Below, piece after piece: positions 1 through 12,835 of a DNA stretch of 64,000 bases (position 1 is the first letter of the stretch; every line of letters starts with the position of its first letter). The DNA is taken from assembly GCA_963966185.1 (NCBI GenBank), contig CAWZYM010000113.1:40001-104000 (forward strand), given 5' to 3'. The translations under genes were made by a program, and so were the position numbers. This DNA is from Rhabditoides inermis. Taxonomy: Eukaryota > Nematoda > Chromadorea > Rhabditida > Rhabditidae. The notes beneath the pieces were generated by a model. That model ran no database searches, was not told the DNA's origin, and was given only the letters and a program-made list of their open reading frames with translations.

Positions 1-385
1 GAACAGTGAACATGATGAGTGCTTCTGTAGCCTGTGATAGTTGCGCCCTCTAATGCGCGCCATTGCTGCAAGCTAACTCGGACTCCTTGACTATGAGAAC
101 TCCTCGATTTCCTCACAACTAGTCAGACTCGTCAGAACTCACAACGTCATATATGTTTATAATCAGATTAGAGCTACATTACATCGTCGATGAACGGTAC
201 CTGTCTGTGTGGCTGGGGGCGAACGGGGGCGGGATGCGGGGGCGGCGGGGGCGGGCGGCGCACCATCGTCACACGGTTGTTGTGCAACACCTAAAGAGGA
301 GAAGTGAAAGTACAACACAAGTACATCAAGTTTGTCTCGACGACGCAATACCTACAACGCACATAATAACGTAGTACATACAAAG

Positions 386-441
<56 letters not shown>

Positions 442-659
442 GAGCGAGAGAGAGAGAGAGCGAGAGAGAGAGCGAGAGAGGGTGTGTACTTGACACTCCC
501 TACCTGCTTGGGTTTCCTGTGCTGTACTGGCTGTACTGGCGCGGGTTGACGGGGTAGGAGGGAGGGGTGGCGGACGGAAGGCGCCGATCCCACGGGCGGC
601 AGGCGGCGAGAAGAGGTGCGCTCTGCAAACAAACCGCCATTTCAAATCAAATCAAATAA
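1..659. other. Non-coding stretch with (GA)n tract
   Basis: I see no supportable gene. A (GA)n tract interrupted by GC dinucleotides runs from about 388 to 480. Short reading frames on both strands are either GC-rich or Ser/Leu translations of the microsatellite. Confidence 0.6.
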
Positions 660-986
660 GTTTTCTTTAAAAAGTACTCGCGTAAAGAGGTGATCTTTGT
701 CTTATGCCAATGCAGCAAAAGCACATGCATAAAACGTTTACAAATACTAACACAAACTGCACCTCTCTCTCCTCTCTTTCTCTCTTCTCTCTCATATTTC
801 TTACTTGATCCTTACTCTCTGTTCAATTGTACATTGTTGTGTTTACTGGTTGGTTTCAACATTCAACAGAACATTTTAGAATGCGCAGGTTTGTGTTAGC
901 ATTTGTAAACGTTTTATGCATGTGCTTTTGCTGCATTGGCATAAGACAAAGATCACTTCTTTATGCAAGTACTTTTTAAAGAAAAT
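660..986. mobile_element. Foldback (long inverted repeat) element A
   Basis: The left arm (about 660-760) and the right arm (about 880-986) are near-perfect reverse complements. Outer ends read TTTTCTTTAAAAAGTACT and AGTACTTTTTAAAGAAAA. The arms share the internal motif AAAAGCACATGCATAAAA. The loop of about 120 nt is CT-rich. No coding capacity is visible. Related sequence recurs at 47143-47528 and in part at 55345-55462, so this is a dispersed MITE-like family rather than a local palindrome. No clear target-site duplication could be picked by eye. Confidence 0.75.
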
Positions 987-1412
987 ATATGTACTTTTGT
1001 TAAATTTCATAGAAATTCTTAATATGTGCTGAATTATGACTATACATCTGGATTATATCAACAACTAATATATTCCTCTCCCTCTGTTCTTACTTCCCCT
1101 CTGTTCTTTCTCTCTCCCTCCGTTCTCTCCTTCTCTCACTGTTTTTTCTCTCCCTTTCACTGTTCCTTCTCTCTTTCACTGTTCTCTCTCTCTCTCTCCT
1201 TCTCTCTCCGTCTCTCTATTTCTTTCTGATCTTCTCTCTCTATCTCGGCCCTTCTTTCTCTTCTTACTATCATATACCACAGATCACACGTTACGTTTCG
1301 GATCGCCGTTACGTTTCACAACCAACACATATTTTCTCACTACTATGTAGCCGGAGTCGCGCCTACCGCGCTCTTCCTCCTGGTTATTGCGCGAGCCCTA
1401 TCCTAAGCCAAA

Positions 1413-1437
1413 AGAGAGGGCGCTGCGCGCCCTCTCT
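1413..1437. repeat. GC-rich palindrome, AGAGAGGGCGC type
   Basis: AGAGAGGGCGC and GCGCCCTCTCT are inverted arms around a 3-nt loop. Similar palindromes occur near 19694 and 55705. Confidence 0.6.
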
Positions 1438-1704
1438 AATAAAAGTACTATCCAGAATCGCTTGTTCCTGCACATGTTGCTTGCATGAGAGATGGTTCGG
1501 TTATTTGACGCTGGGAAAAATTTCTTATGATGGCGTTTATTTTCACGGCAAGGGAGAACGCTTGACGATAAAAGGCAGTTCTGAAAAACTAGGCTGACCA
1601 AAAAAACTAGTGGTCAGGTACTTAGTGGTCAGGTACTTATGGGGAATAAAATAATGCGTTCATTTGTCGAACCACTCATCTCCCGATTCCTATGTAGTTC
1701 CTAG

Positions 1705-2993
1705 TCATATCTGTGTGCACACAAAACTCTGTGCGTGATCTCTCCCCCCCCCCCAACCTCCAATGTCCCTCCTTGCCGCCACCGGCTCGACCACTTGGGG
1801 GATCCTCGTCTCCTCCTCCTTCTCCTCCTCCTCGTTCGGCTCATTGTCAAGACGGGCCGCCGGCACGGGAGTCGGCTAAAAGGAGTAATGATAGAGACAA
1901 CATTCATAGAAAGTCTTTACTGATAGATTGACCAAGACACATGAGATAACAGCCCTTATACATACAACATCAACGACAGACCCAGACGGCGTGCATTCTT
2001 CAAACATGTCGCTGACGCATGAAAAGACTCCGCCCCCCAAACCCCGCCCACTCACCTTCGGCTTGGTCTCTTTCTGCTTGGCGACGCGCAGCTCGGCGTC
2101 GTCGTAGAACAGGTCGTCCTGAATCAAGGATTATCGATCGGTGACGTCACCGCGCTATGACGTCACTACTGCCTACGACGCACCGTGGCTTCACTGTCAA
2201 TGACCGCCGCGGGCGACTGAGCTTCGCGCGCTACGCCAACGATCTACAATGTACTACCGTAACCCGAGCAATCTAGACTACAGTATCCTACAGTATCCCT
2301 ACAGTACCTCGTACTCCTCGATGAGGTCGGCCTCTCGCTTCACAGAAGAGGCAGGAGGGGCCGACTCGGATTCAAAGTCCCGAATCTTGGTGCCTTGGAT
2401 CTGGAAAAATAAATGTAACACGATATCACAACAAGCAAACTTCGAAATTAGAAACTGAATAAATACCTTGTTCCTCTCGACCATCTTCACCTCCTTGACG
2501 ACCTCGGGGGGCGTCGGCTTCTCCTCCGCTTCCTTCTGAAACATGAACGTCATCCATGACGTCATCTCTCACCCACCTCCTCCACCTTCTCCTCCACCTT
2601 CTCCTCCTCCTTCTCCTCCTCCTTCTCCACCTTGTCAGGGACGAACTCGCCGTTGTCGTCGTAGTGGCCGTTCTGACTTGAAAGAGAAAGGAGATGAGTG
2701 ATCACTGATTTCATAATTGTTGGATTCACAGTTCACAAAAGGTGGCGCAGGACAGGGTAAAGATGTGCGTAAAATAGCTGCTGGTAAATGCAATAACGTG
2801 TATGCTTTTCAGAAGAGGTAGGGAGAAAGAGAGAGAAAGAGAGAGAGAGGGAGAGAGAGAGAGAGTGAGAGTGAGAGAGAGAGAAAGAGAAAGAGAAAGA
2901 GAAAGAGAAAGAGAAAGAGAAAGAGAAAGAGAAAGAGAAAGAGAAAGAGAAAGAGAAAGAGAAAGAGAAAGAGAAAGAGAAAGAGAAAGAGAA

Positions 2994-3037
<44 letters not shown>

Positions 3038-3195
3038 AACTGACCGCTCGGGCATCGGCGGCAGCTCCGGCACAGGGTTCACTGCGTACACACCGCCTGC
3101 AACATCAGTAGATTCACCATGATCCATGATAATCAATCGATAATACGAAATACGTGCAAAGAGATCATAAGTGTGTGTAGGAGAGTGTGCGGACA

Positions 3196-3246
<51 letters not shown>

Positions 3247-3372
3247 GTGGAGGAGGTAAGATGCTGACCGGCCATGGCTAGCGGCGGAGGCACGGTGGGT
3301 TTGGTGGGGCGGGACTTGCTGGGAGTGGTGGAAGGCGGCTGCGTGGAGGTCAGAGCCGCCATCACTGCAAGA

Positions 3373-3428
<56 letters not shown>

Positions 3429-3584
3429 CTCCCTCTTTTTCTCTCTCTTTCTCTCTCTCTCTCACTACCAACCCTCATCGTGTGTCATGGGCAGAGGCGG
3501 CAGTCCGGCCAGCTTCGGTCGCCCCTCCAACTCTGCGAACCCCCCGATCTCTCCCTTGGCTACGGCTTGCTGAACAAGAGAGTG

Positions 3585-3622
<38 letters not shown>

Positions 3623-3765
3623 TGCACCTGGTACTGTCCTAGTCCGCCCAGGTTGCCGCTCTGCAGCAGTCGGTTGTACTGGTGCAGTTGACTGGGCCCG
3701 TAGAGAGTGGCCGACTGTGAGATGACAGACGCCACTAGGGCAAGCAGCGAGCAGGGTAACCGCAT
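1705..3765 (-). CDS. Predicted secreted acidic proline-rich protein
   Basis: A nine-exon minus-strand gene with continuous splice phases encodes roughly 270 residues. I do not recognise a family. The start at 3765 gives a signal-peptide-like N terminus (MRLPCSLLALVASVISQSAT, with a hydrophobic core). It continues with YGPSQLHQYNRLLQSGNLG, a Pro-rich stretch (GRPKLAGLPPLPMTHD; STTPSKSRPTKPTVPPPLA; VPELPPMPER), then a Lys/Glu-rich acidic region (2676-2467), DFESESAPPASSVKREADL, and a C-terminal exon (about 1876-1705) rich in Glu before the stop at 1705-1707. No cysteines are visible in the mature part, and no enzymatic motif. Several introns contain (CT)n on the sense strand directly after the donor or before the acceptor. 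It is probably exported or luminal; function unknown. The exon chain is convincing because every junction keeps the frame, but edges were placed by eye. Confidence 0.65.
2820..3033. repeat. (GA)n / (GAGAAA)n microsatellite in intron
   Basis: About 210 nt of purine repeat on the + strand, including a long run of 6-bp GAGAAA units between 2880 and 3000. It lies in an intron of the 1705-3765 gene, where the sense strand reads CT. Reading frames across it are repeat translations. Confidence 0.9.
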
Positions 3766-4067
3766 CGGAGTGTGCCCAAGTCTGACAAGGTGCTACAGCA
3801 TTGTGAACATGGTAACCGAGATTGAATGATTGAATCGTAGCGCGAACGCGATATGTTCACAAATGGACTGTAATGTTACTTTTAGAAAGTGCATAGAAAA
3901 CATCGTAGCGAAACGGTTTACACGGAAAATGACATTGTGGTGGAGTGAAAGTGTTGTTGGTGTGATCACCAAACTGCCCGGAAAGCGGATCGATTCGGGC
4001 AGAAGAAGTTGTGATGGCAACAGATCCGAATCCGATTTACTGTCGCACCCTGGTGACGACAGCGGAG

Positions 4068-4110
<43 letters not shown>

Positions 4111-4996
4111 GTGCAAGAACATGCTGCGCAGACATTACACGCGGATTCCACTGTTGATTCAGAACGGCGCCTTCTTTCGCATCGTTTTTGAACGAAATTC
4201 ATAACCGTGAGCGATTCGCCATATTTCTGGCAGATCCAAAAAGCCAAATCCCAAATCGATCAGAGAAGTGAACGGAACGTGACAAGTTTCACGAGTAAAA
4301 AGCGTGAGCCAAAATCTCCGGCACATCGGATCGATGCCGGGCATATGTGGATACACAGGGAACGGTTGAGATGGGAGAAAGCTGCGAGTGGATCGTCGGA
4401 TGCCACCCAAGAACATTCCGATTTTCTTCGGTCACCATTATCGTTTTCGATTTCTCAGAGACACCAAGCTATACGAAAATAGACACGCCTATCCATTAAT
4501 CGCGCGCATCACCGCATTGTTAATGGAGAACCGTCAATGATTAATGATTACAGTGATCCCATCAAAAACAAAACGAATCTAGCCAGCTAGCTCCGGTTGG
4601 GCTGAGAAAACGAGGAATCGTTGAGTGTGTGATTGAGTGATTGTCGATTGTGGCGAATAATGCGCGAGAGAATCCCAAACGAGACGCACACAAAACAAGA
4701 AGAAACCGTAAACAAACACATCCGTGGAGAGTGAAATATAGCAAATTCTCGCGAATAGCGACGCTCGGCCGGTTTCAAACGGTTAGCAGTTTTTTTTCGT
4801 CACTCACATTATACAGTCGATTCGACAATTACGCAAATAGCGGGTTTTGCATCTGATGTCTCCTATCTGATCTACTTTGAAACGACGTCTTTTCGCGCGT
4901 TTAAAATTTAAAAAAAAACATACAATGCACGCGACAAAATTCTAATCTACAGACGATCTACAGTGTCCTCTTACGATAAGGTGACTAATTCCGTGG

Positions 4997-5058
<62 letters not shown>

Positions 5059-6197
5059 TCGGGGCAATCCTGTAGGTGAGTGATGTTCGATCTTCGCTTT
5101 GAAAGTGAGTGACGCGCGGGGGCAAAAAGGGAGAAAGGATGCGCAATCATACGTGAGACTCACAAAAAAGGGGACAGATTGGCATGACATGACATACAAT
5201 AGACATAGTTTCACTCTCACTCCATCCTTAGCCACGTCAAACCAAGCAGTTTCCCTTCTTTTAGAATCCAGATATCTGACTATGTCAGAAGAGAAGTGGC
5301 AAGTTACAAGTACTATATAAATGGAGACCGGAAGAGCACAGACAACTCTCTCTGACAAGTGAGACATTCAAGTGTCTCCCCTAATAGTCCCAGATCCTCT
5401 CAAAGAGGAGGGGAGGATTTGTCGAGTTGACTCGACGATCAGATATACTAGTAGGGGACGAGGGAACCGGTATTCCGGCGGGTGTTGCAATTGCACGAAT
5501 AAAAGAGAGGAATTCAGGAAAGCTGGCCGGCAAAAGAAAAGCCGACGACAGCATAATCACCACTGCGAAATATCCAGATGAATTTCACGAGACGATAATA
5601 TTCCGGGCGCGGTCAGACAGTGGGGAAATAGCGCGGCATTTAGAGAGTGCCGAGATGAGAAAGTGGGGAAACAGCGGTGGCGATGGAGAGAGCGCAGCGC
5701 ATGGCTGTATATTCGCGTGTGGCTGAAAGAACACGTTATGTTATCAAACGGGAGCGCGCGGCTGGATAACATGTGTTGGCACGCAGATTCCACATAGGAC
5801 ATAGCTTTAAAAGCCTTCTCCACAGAGATGAGCAGATATTGATCCGGGCCTGTGAAAGCTCAAACTCAAACTCACAAAATAGACAACGCTAGGTAAGTGT
5901 GAAGGTTGGGAACTATGAAAATCTCCGCTTCTCATCCATCTTGTGGCAAGTGTGAATCCACACTCGTTTTTTGCCGCCAGACGCCAACGAAATCGAAATT
6001 CGAAACATAGACGCCGGATCGCCTTACAGTTACACCCCTTTCCGGCGCCAACTATGAATCATCCACCCCTACCTAAACAGTTCGGTGGTTTACGCTTATG
6101 GTTTATGGGTGATCCTGCGGAACCTACAAGATTTATGTGTTTAGTTAGCTCGCTTCACTGCAGCGGATATGTATGGTGAAAGGACCGGACCGGTGTG

Positions 6198-6255
<58 letters not shown>

Positions 6256-7605
6256 ACTCCCTCAATTCACTTCCTCCGTCGTAACCCACACTGTGCAACC
6301 GCAACTTCTCTCTGTGTTTTTTCACTACACATAAACGGAAAACGACGGTTTATGGAGTGGGATAGGATGGTCTCAGGCACTGTCAAAGTGCAAGCAATCG
6401 GCCTAGACAGTGCGGGGGATAGGCTATAGGATACAGGTTCGGACCGCGCGCTCTCTTTTTCGACTGTTGATTTAGGAGATTGAATGGCTTGGCACGCGTT
6501 TTTTTCATAGAAGCATATTCCAGATTATAGCAACACACAGTCTAAAGAACGCGTCGCAGGAATAACAAGCTGGTTCACCGTCATACAGTAACATGACATT
6601 TTTCAATACAACACATTTGATTTGACAACAACAACACAGTAACAACAAGTGAGTGCGTAGAAAGGCACTAGGGCAGTATAAGAGGATCATAGGGAGTAAT
6701 TCGAGTGGAAACAGATTGCGACAATAGTCGGCCGCCACGGAAGGACAATAGAAGGGGGGCGGACACAGAAGATGCGCCTACCGGTTGCGCGATTACCACG
6801 TCTCGTTGCGCCATCTCCTCCCCCCCCCTCTCTATCTCTCTTTCTCTATCTCTCTCTCCCTCCCCCTCTCTCCAGCCTTTTCTCTCTTCCTGCTTTCTCG
6901 GAACTATTTGGAACGGGATCCCCGTTATCTACTGTCTGCCCCCTGTGGCTTTTGACTGGTTATGACACAACACACAAAACTTGCATGCTATCTATCTCAT
7001 TCTCTCTCTCTCTCTCACCCGCTCAATCCACATTATATAATCTCCCAACAATCTATAATCCGCATTCTCGAGCCAAAGAAAACGAGACGCTGAACGAAAC
7101 CACCATAACACACTCTACATTTATTGAGAACAAGAAACACAGACAAAAAACGAGATGTATAGATCGGGAAAAAGACTCAACACCCACCGGTGTTGAGTCT
7201 TTTTCCCGATCTAAACACAACTATGAGCACCATGAATTCCGTGTCTGATGTATCAGTACTGGCAACATAGCCAGAACCAATCTCGCCACTCTCCCAGTAC
7301 TCCCCAAAACACCGCATTTTACGGAGAGAAAACTAGTATTATACATTTATCCAGTTTCATAATATCTGCAACAAAATCAACAACGCATAACAACGAACAA
7401 TTCACTGAGGGGATGTGAGGTCAGAAAGCGTATTGAGACCCATGCGTCAGTACTCGGAACAACGAAACCCACTGGACTTATCAAATAAATCATGCACCAC
7501 TCTCATTCAATGTACAGCACCAATCTGCGACTCCCGTTCGCGACATAAACAACAACACATGGACACACAGAAACGTTGGAAAGCACGGTGTTTCGGAAAG
7601 AACCT
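3766..7605. other. Intergenic region, no gene recognised
   Basis: This is about 3.8 kb between two minus-strand genes. It holds (GA)n/(CT)n tracts (about 4072-4107, 4999-5054, 6200-6253, 6820-6875), and a perfect 23-bp inverted repeat at 7161-7212. Short reading frames lack conserved motifs, start context and consistent splice partners. It should contain the upstream region of the 1705-3765 gene. Confidence 0.5.
7161..7212. repeat. Perfect 23-bp hairpin with 6-nt loop
   Basis: The left arm 7161-7183 (AGATCGGGAAAAAGACTCAA then CAC) is exactly reverse-complemented by 7190-7212. The loop is CCACCG. Each arm contains an A5/T5 run. No flanking relation to other hairpins in the window is obvious. 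Confidence 0.85.
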
Positions 7606-8370
7606 CTAGCCCAGCTCCGGGCTGTCCCCCTCCATCTCCTCCTCCTCCCCGTCCCACTCCTCCTCCTCCTCCTCCCACTCCCTCTGCCGCTGCTCCTCCT
7701 TCCTCAGTCGGTCCTCCTCCCTCTTCTTCTGCTCCGTCTCCCTCCTCTGCTCCTCCTTCTTCCGCTCCTTCTCCACGTCCTCGTCGTTCATCTCCACCAG
7801 TTCTCTCGTCTCCTTCCCAGCCACCCACTCTGCCAGCAGAGCCTCCCTGTCTCCGCCCAGCGTGTACTCCTCCACCCCCGCACCCTCCACTCCGTAGAAC
7901 TCGGCCAGGGCAGGAGGGTCGTTCAGCTGCAAACATCTCTCTCCCCCTCTCTCTTCATCCCTCTCTCTCCATCCCTCCCTCCCTCTCTTCCCCCTATTCC
8001 CCATTCCATCCCTCCATCTCTCTCCCTCCCCCTCTCTCTCCATTCCTCCCTTTCTCTCCCTCCCGTCCCTCCCTCCCTCTCACCTGTACGAGCAGCCTGG
8101 CTCTCTCATGGATATGACTCTCGTCTTCCAGCCGTACTCCTTTGATGATCCATAGGGCCATTCGCATACGACAAATGTCCTGTAACCATGTCGTGTATCT
8201 AATGTGTTGCAAACATATGACCACATACAAGATTATGAACATATTTATTCAATCAGATGAGATTCCGGGTTTCAGTCAGTCTCCAATCCAAAACAAAATC
8301 GACACGTTCACCTTCTCGATGCGGTTGAACGCGCTGCGCCGGTGGCTAGAGGTGGACTGGCTGAAACGGC

Positions 8371-8411
<41 letters not shown>

Positions 8412-8828
8412 ACTCTCTCACACACACTCTCTCTCTCTCTTTCTCTCTCTCCTCACCCCGGCTCCTCCTTCAGCATCTGTGTCATCAGCTTGTCTCGCAT
8501 CAACAGACGAAACTGCTGCGCGCGCAGCTGTAACACAAGAGGGATGACCTCGTCCATCTCAATTCTGATCCTTGGTCACTCCATCTTACAAGAGACTGTT
8601 TCAGCCAATCCAGTCAGGTTATAGGAGCAATCGCTACTTCCACGTCTCTAATAATAATTTAAAAAAAAAATCTCGACGCACCTCTGCGAACGGCACTTTG
8701 CAGGGGTCCTTTGTGTGCGGGTTGGAGACCTGACTGTTCATGCACGAGAACACGTTCACGGCGCGGCTGCCCTCGCTCTGCTCATCCTCCAACTCCAGCT
8801 CCTCCAGCCTCAAACAGACACACACACA

Positions 8829-8866
<38 letters not shown>

Positions 8867-9738
8867 CCTCACCACTCCTCCATCTTCTCCTTGATATGCT
8901 CGGGCACAGGGACGCGCCACGCGAGCATAATGTGCATGAGGACAAACTGCAACACGAAACAGTACAATTGCTACAGTACTCTCGAGGCTACCGTAGTCCC
9001 ACCGTACATTGAGCATGAGGCGCGTGGTGGCCGAGTCCCAGTGCACTCCGTCGTCACTGCAAAGAAAACGCCAATTAGTAATATCGTAAATTTACATAAT
9101 TTATATGTTTCAAAGTGACTAGTAAATCAAACGTCGCCCAGCTGGAATCAATTCGCCATTTCCGTCATCTTTTACGATTCCGAATATACGCCAGAGAAGG
9201 TAGGAAGAAGTCGGTACTCGGTACGTTCTACAGTCTTCTTTCCCACTCTCCACCCACATCCTGTGCGTGGTGAGTGCGTGGTTCCTCATCAGGTATCCAA
9301 TGTCGAGCACGTCGTATCCGCACTCGCGGAAGATCTGCGCGATACGGAAGTTGCCGTCCATCACCAGCGATCTGCGAGAGCAAAACATATCTGGAAAGGC
9401 TAGTCGACACTTCGATGCAAGTGTTACGTCGAAAGAACAGCTAATAAAAAGGACAACCAAAAAGCATTATCTTTTGTCTCCTTTCGACGCACCGGTATTA
9501 AAAGACTACAAAAGGATTTCAGCGGTACAAGAGCAAGCGTATCACTTTGAACGGACAAATCTTAACGAAACCATGGTTACTGTATCCTGCAATACAGTAA
9601 CCAAGTTCATACTACCGTACCTACCGGATCATCTTGTTGTTCTGGTGTTGCTGGTGGCCTCGGCGCAGGAACGAGTTGGAGTGCGCCTTCGGGGGAACAC
9701 ACCATGGCCAAATCACGTACACCTAGAGAGGGGGGGTT

Positions 9739-9789
<51 letters not shown>

Positions 9790-10103
9790 AAGAGAGAAAG
9801 AGAGAAAGAGAGAAAGAGAGAAAGAGAGAAAGAGAGAAAGAGAGAAAGAAAGAAAGAGAGAAAGAGAGAAAGAGAGAAAGAGAGAAAGAGAGAAAGAGAG
9901 AAAGAGAGAAAGAGAGAAAGAGAGAGAAGAGAGAAAGAGAGAAAGAGAGAAAGAGAGAAAGAGAGAGAGAGAAAGAGATGAGAGACAGAGCGAGATAGAG
10001 AACGAGAGAAAGAGAAAGAAGCACTCACCACCAGAGTGCTCGCCGGCAGAATCGCCTGCAGACGGCGCACCAACATCGCAGCGCTGAACAATAAGCCTAC
10101 TTT

Positions 10104-10159
<56 letters not shown>

Positions 10160-12339
10160 GGGGAACGCACCGGCTGAGGTACTCGTTCATGCCCTGTTTC
10201 TCGGCCTCGTCGCTGGCGCCCTTAGCCCGGTCGCTCTTCTCGTAAGGCTGCAGCTGCGTCGGCTCAAAGTACCTACAGAGACAGGCAAGTCGATCCAAGG
10301 ACCTTGTCTTCCTCAAGACCTTGAGGAAGGTATTCACAAGTGTCCCTCTCCCATTTGCATTCCTCGTATACGTAAACAGTGTAAACACTAATACAACTAA
10401 TCAAGTAGTTACTTATAATTCATCAACTCATTTCATTTTTGAGAACACTAGAGAAGTCGTATCTTACACAAAAAAAAACATCCCGTGTATTCAAACAGCC
10501 ATGAAACTTACAATTTCGAGAAGTGAATGTGAAACCAAAAAACACTCCATGCTGTTCGAATTTTCAAACGAAAACACTTGATTACATGAAAAATACCCCC
10601 ACCCTCACCTGGTGAGATCCCATAGCACCGAGTTGAGCAGCAGCACGTCCGGGTACTCGTCGTTGACGAACATCTGCGCCAGCACCCGGTCCACGTCGTC
10701 CTTGAACACACTGAGAGCGCGTCAACCAATATGGAAGGGGACGCACCGGGCGGAGAACATGAACTGCACGAGGTGCGTGTCCGTCTGGTACTCGCGCGCC
10801 TGCCGGAACACGCGGTCCTTGTCCAGCGGCGAGCAGTCCACCTGCAACCGACATCGCTCTTTCTCACTCCTACCATCTATCAACTACATCATATGATCGT
10901 ATTGTTCATTCTTACTGTTCTTATCACCACCATCTCCCCTCTCCTCCTCACCAGTCCGTCTCCTCGGAAGCTGTTCTCGTTGTTGGCCTTGAGCTCCTGT
11001 GCGGTGAGCAGGCGCTCGTCCTCCAGGAACGAGATAAAGTCCTTGTACAGAGCGCGCATCACTGCAAACAAGACAGGTCACAACAAATTCGGACACCGCA
11101 TATCACTCAACGCATATCTTAATGCCATAATGCCACAGAATCTTGTATATAGCAGAGCCTCGTGACTTCCATAAGACACAACACAACACCACATTATCAT
11201 CTAGACAATGAACCACTTAGACTTATGTAGTGGGGCACAGGTAGATAGTAAGTAGATCACGGGTCACGGAGTAGTACCTAGGTTACTAGGTGGTCAGTAA
11301 CCTAGGTACTTTTCCAACACCTTGACTCACGCGAGTCTCCGATCATCATGACGTGTAGGTTGTGGAAGAGAGCCTTGTGCACCTGCGAGTCCAACACGAA
11401 GAAGTCGTCCAGCTGCTCCAGGTCCGCGTCCTGTGAGGGGAAGAGTGGCAAGGATAAGGGGAAGAAAGAAAGAGAATAAGAAAGAGAAAGAGAAGAAAGA
11501 GAAGGAGAAATAGAAGACGTAGCAATACCCAATACCTGGTCGATCGCCTTCTCCTGTGGCTTGAAGAACGGCGGGCGCGGCGGCTCGTTCTGAAATCGTA
11601 CCATATCTTCAACTCCAAGATTCCAACTGCATTCATATTGATATCGAACTCTAAACCAGGCTACTTGTATACAGCTTTTCAACACCTATACAGTATCTTC
11701 GCTGTAGACGTGTTACCGTACTCCCAAACCAAAACATGCAACTTATAAAAAAATGAAGCTACAAATCATACACACAACATGCCTTACAAGGTGATGGCAC
11801 GAAAATCCCACACCCCACTATGTACTAATACACAAAACTGAATACTCATAGAAACGGGCACGTCTATTGACCTGCGTAATCTCGTAGTTCTTGTCGTCGC
11901 ACGCCTCGTCGTTCTCCGACTCCTCCGACGTGTCCGAATCCGAAGAGTGCGAATCATCGTCATCTTCGTCGTCTCCATCTCCGTCTTCCTCTTCCTCGGT
12001 ATCATCGTCCACGTCGATCACCTCCACTTCGTCCCTCTCCTCATTCACACCAGGCTGCGGCTGCTGTGGTGGAGGCGGGCCACTGCAATGTCGTTATCGC
12101 GGTAACTTGATAATGCCACTTACGCGTCTCCGTTCCGCAGCACCGCGACGGGTGGGATGTCGGCCGGTAGCGGGTCCTGCTGGTCCATGTTGTCCTGCTC
12201 CATTCTCAGTCGGATCGCGAGATCATCTACTGCCGAGAAGCTATCCCTCCTCGCTCGCGGCTTCTTATACCTAAGCGCATTGGTATGAATGAGCGCTCGT
12301 ATCAGTAACTAGAATAACGTGAATGTACCGGCGAGACAT
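7606..12339 (-). CDS. Large acidic, charged C-terminus protein, family not recognised
   Basis: At least 14 minus-strand exons join in frame. The start at 12339 (MSRR) splices into YKKPRARRDSFSAVDDLAIR. An Asp/Glu/Ser-rich stretch follows (about 12050-11880, including DDDDSHSSDSDTSEESEND), then NEPPRPPFFKPQEKAID. A run of helical, leucine-rich exons comes next: FFVLDSQVHKALFHNLHVMM, VMRALYKDFISFLEDERLL, DKDRVFRQAREYQTDTHLVQ, VLAQMFVNDEYPDVLLLNSV, SLVMDGNFRIAQIFRECGYD, LQLRAQQFRLLMRDKLMTQM. The last exon (about 7930-7606) ends in a Lys/Arg/Glu coiled-coil-like tail (KKREEDRLRKEEQRQREWEE) and a stop at 7606-7608. The middle looks like an alpha-helical repeat scaffold, probably nuclear or cytosolic given the acidic and basic blocks, but I cannot name the family. 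Nearly every intron carries (GA)n or (CT)n beside a splice site; the one near 9715-10028 is almost entirely repeat. It is divergent from the KH gene. Coordinates span the gene; exons were placed by eye. Confidence 0.65.
9738..10010. repeat. (GA)n / (GAGAAA)n tract filling an intron
   Basis: About 270 nt of almost pure purine repeat on +. On the sense strand of the minus-strand host gene it occupies nearly the whole intron, from a GTGAG donor near 10028 to a CTCTCTAG acceptor near 9722. Confidence 0.9.
11273..11310. repeat. Perfect 14-bp inverted repeat in intron
   Basis: AGTACCTAGGTTAC (11273-11286) and GTAACCTAGGTACT (11297-11310) are exact reverse complements with a 10-nt loop. It lies in an intron of the 7606-12339 gene. 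Confidence 0.8.
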
Positions 12340-12835
12340 TGGACGAGGAGAAAATATGTTGCAGAGTGAGGCGAGATACGTATGCTTAGACACGGATGGA
12401 TGGTGTGTAGTATAAACATGGGCGGAAAGTTCACAGTGCCCTTTATCAGTACCAGATACGAAACGGTATTACAACAAACCACATCGCAACAAGAAACACA
12501 TGTTATGTCTGTGGATCAGATCGAAAGATATGTGGCGTGCATGTGTTCATGATACAAAAGATACGGATACGGTACCAATCAATAATGTGAACATTATAGA
12601 CACAACTTCTATACAAAACAACAATATAAAACAAATAAACAATCAAGTACATAGAAATTTTTTTTTAAACCGGAAAAAATTCTTTATAGTGATAAATACC
12701 GTATTTTGTCATTCTGCTTTTGAAGTGTGTTTCACGAAATTAAAATAGATTTCACACTACTTCCGGAATCGGTCAATTTTCGTAAAATTATTCCCTTTTT
12801 TAATTGTTTCCTCCAAATTTATACCCTTCAGGAGT
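12340..12835. promoter_or_regulatory. Divergent intergenic region with likely trans-splice acceptor
   Basis: About 500 AT-rich bp separate two head-to-head genes and should hold both promoters. ATACCCTTCAG ends at about 12831, four bases before the KH-protein ATG, a position typical of a spliced-leader acceptor. No TATA box or other factor site is claimed. Confidence 0.45.
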
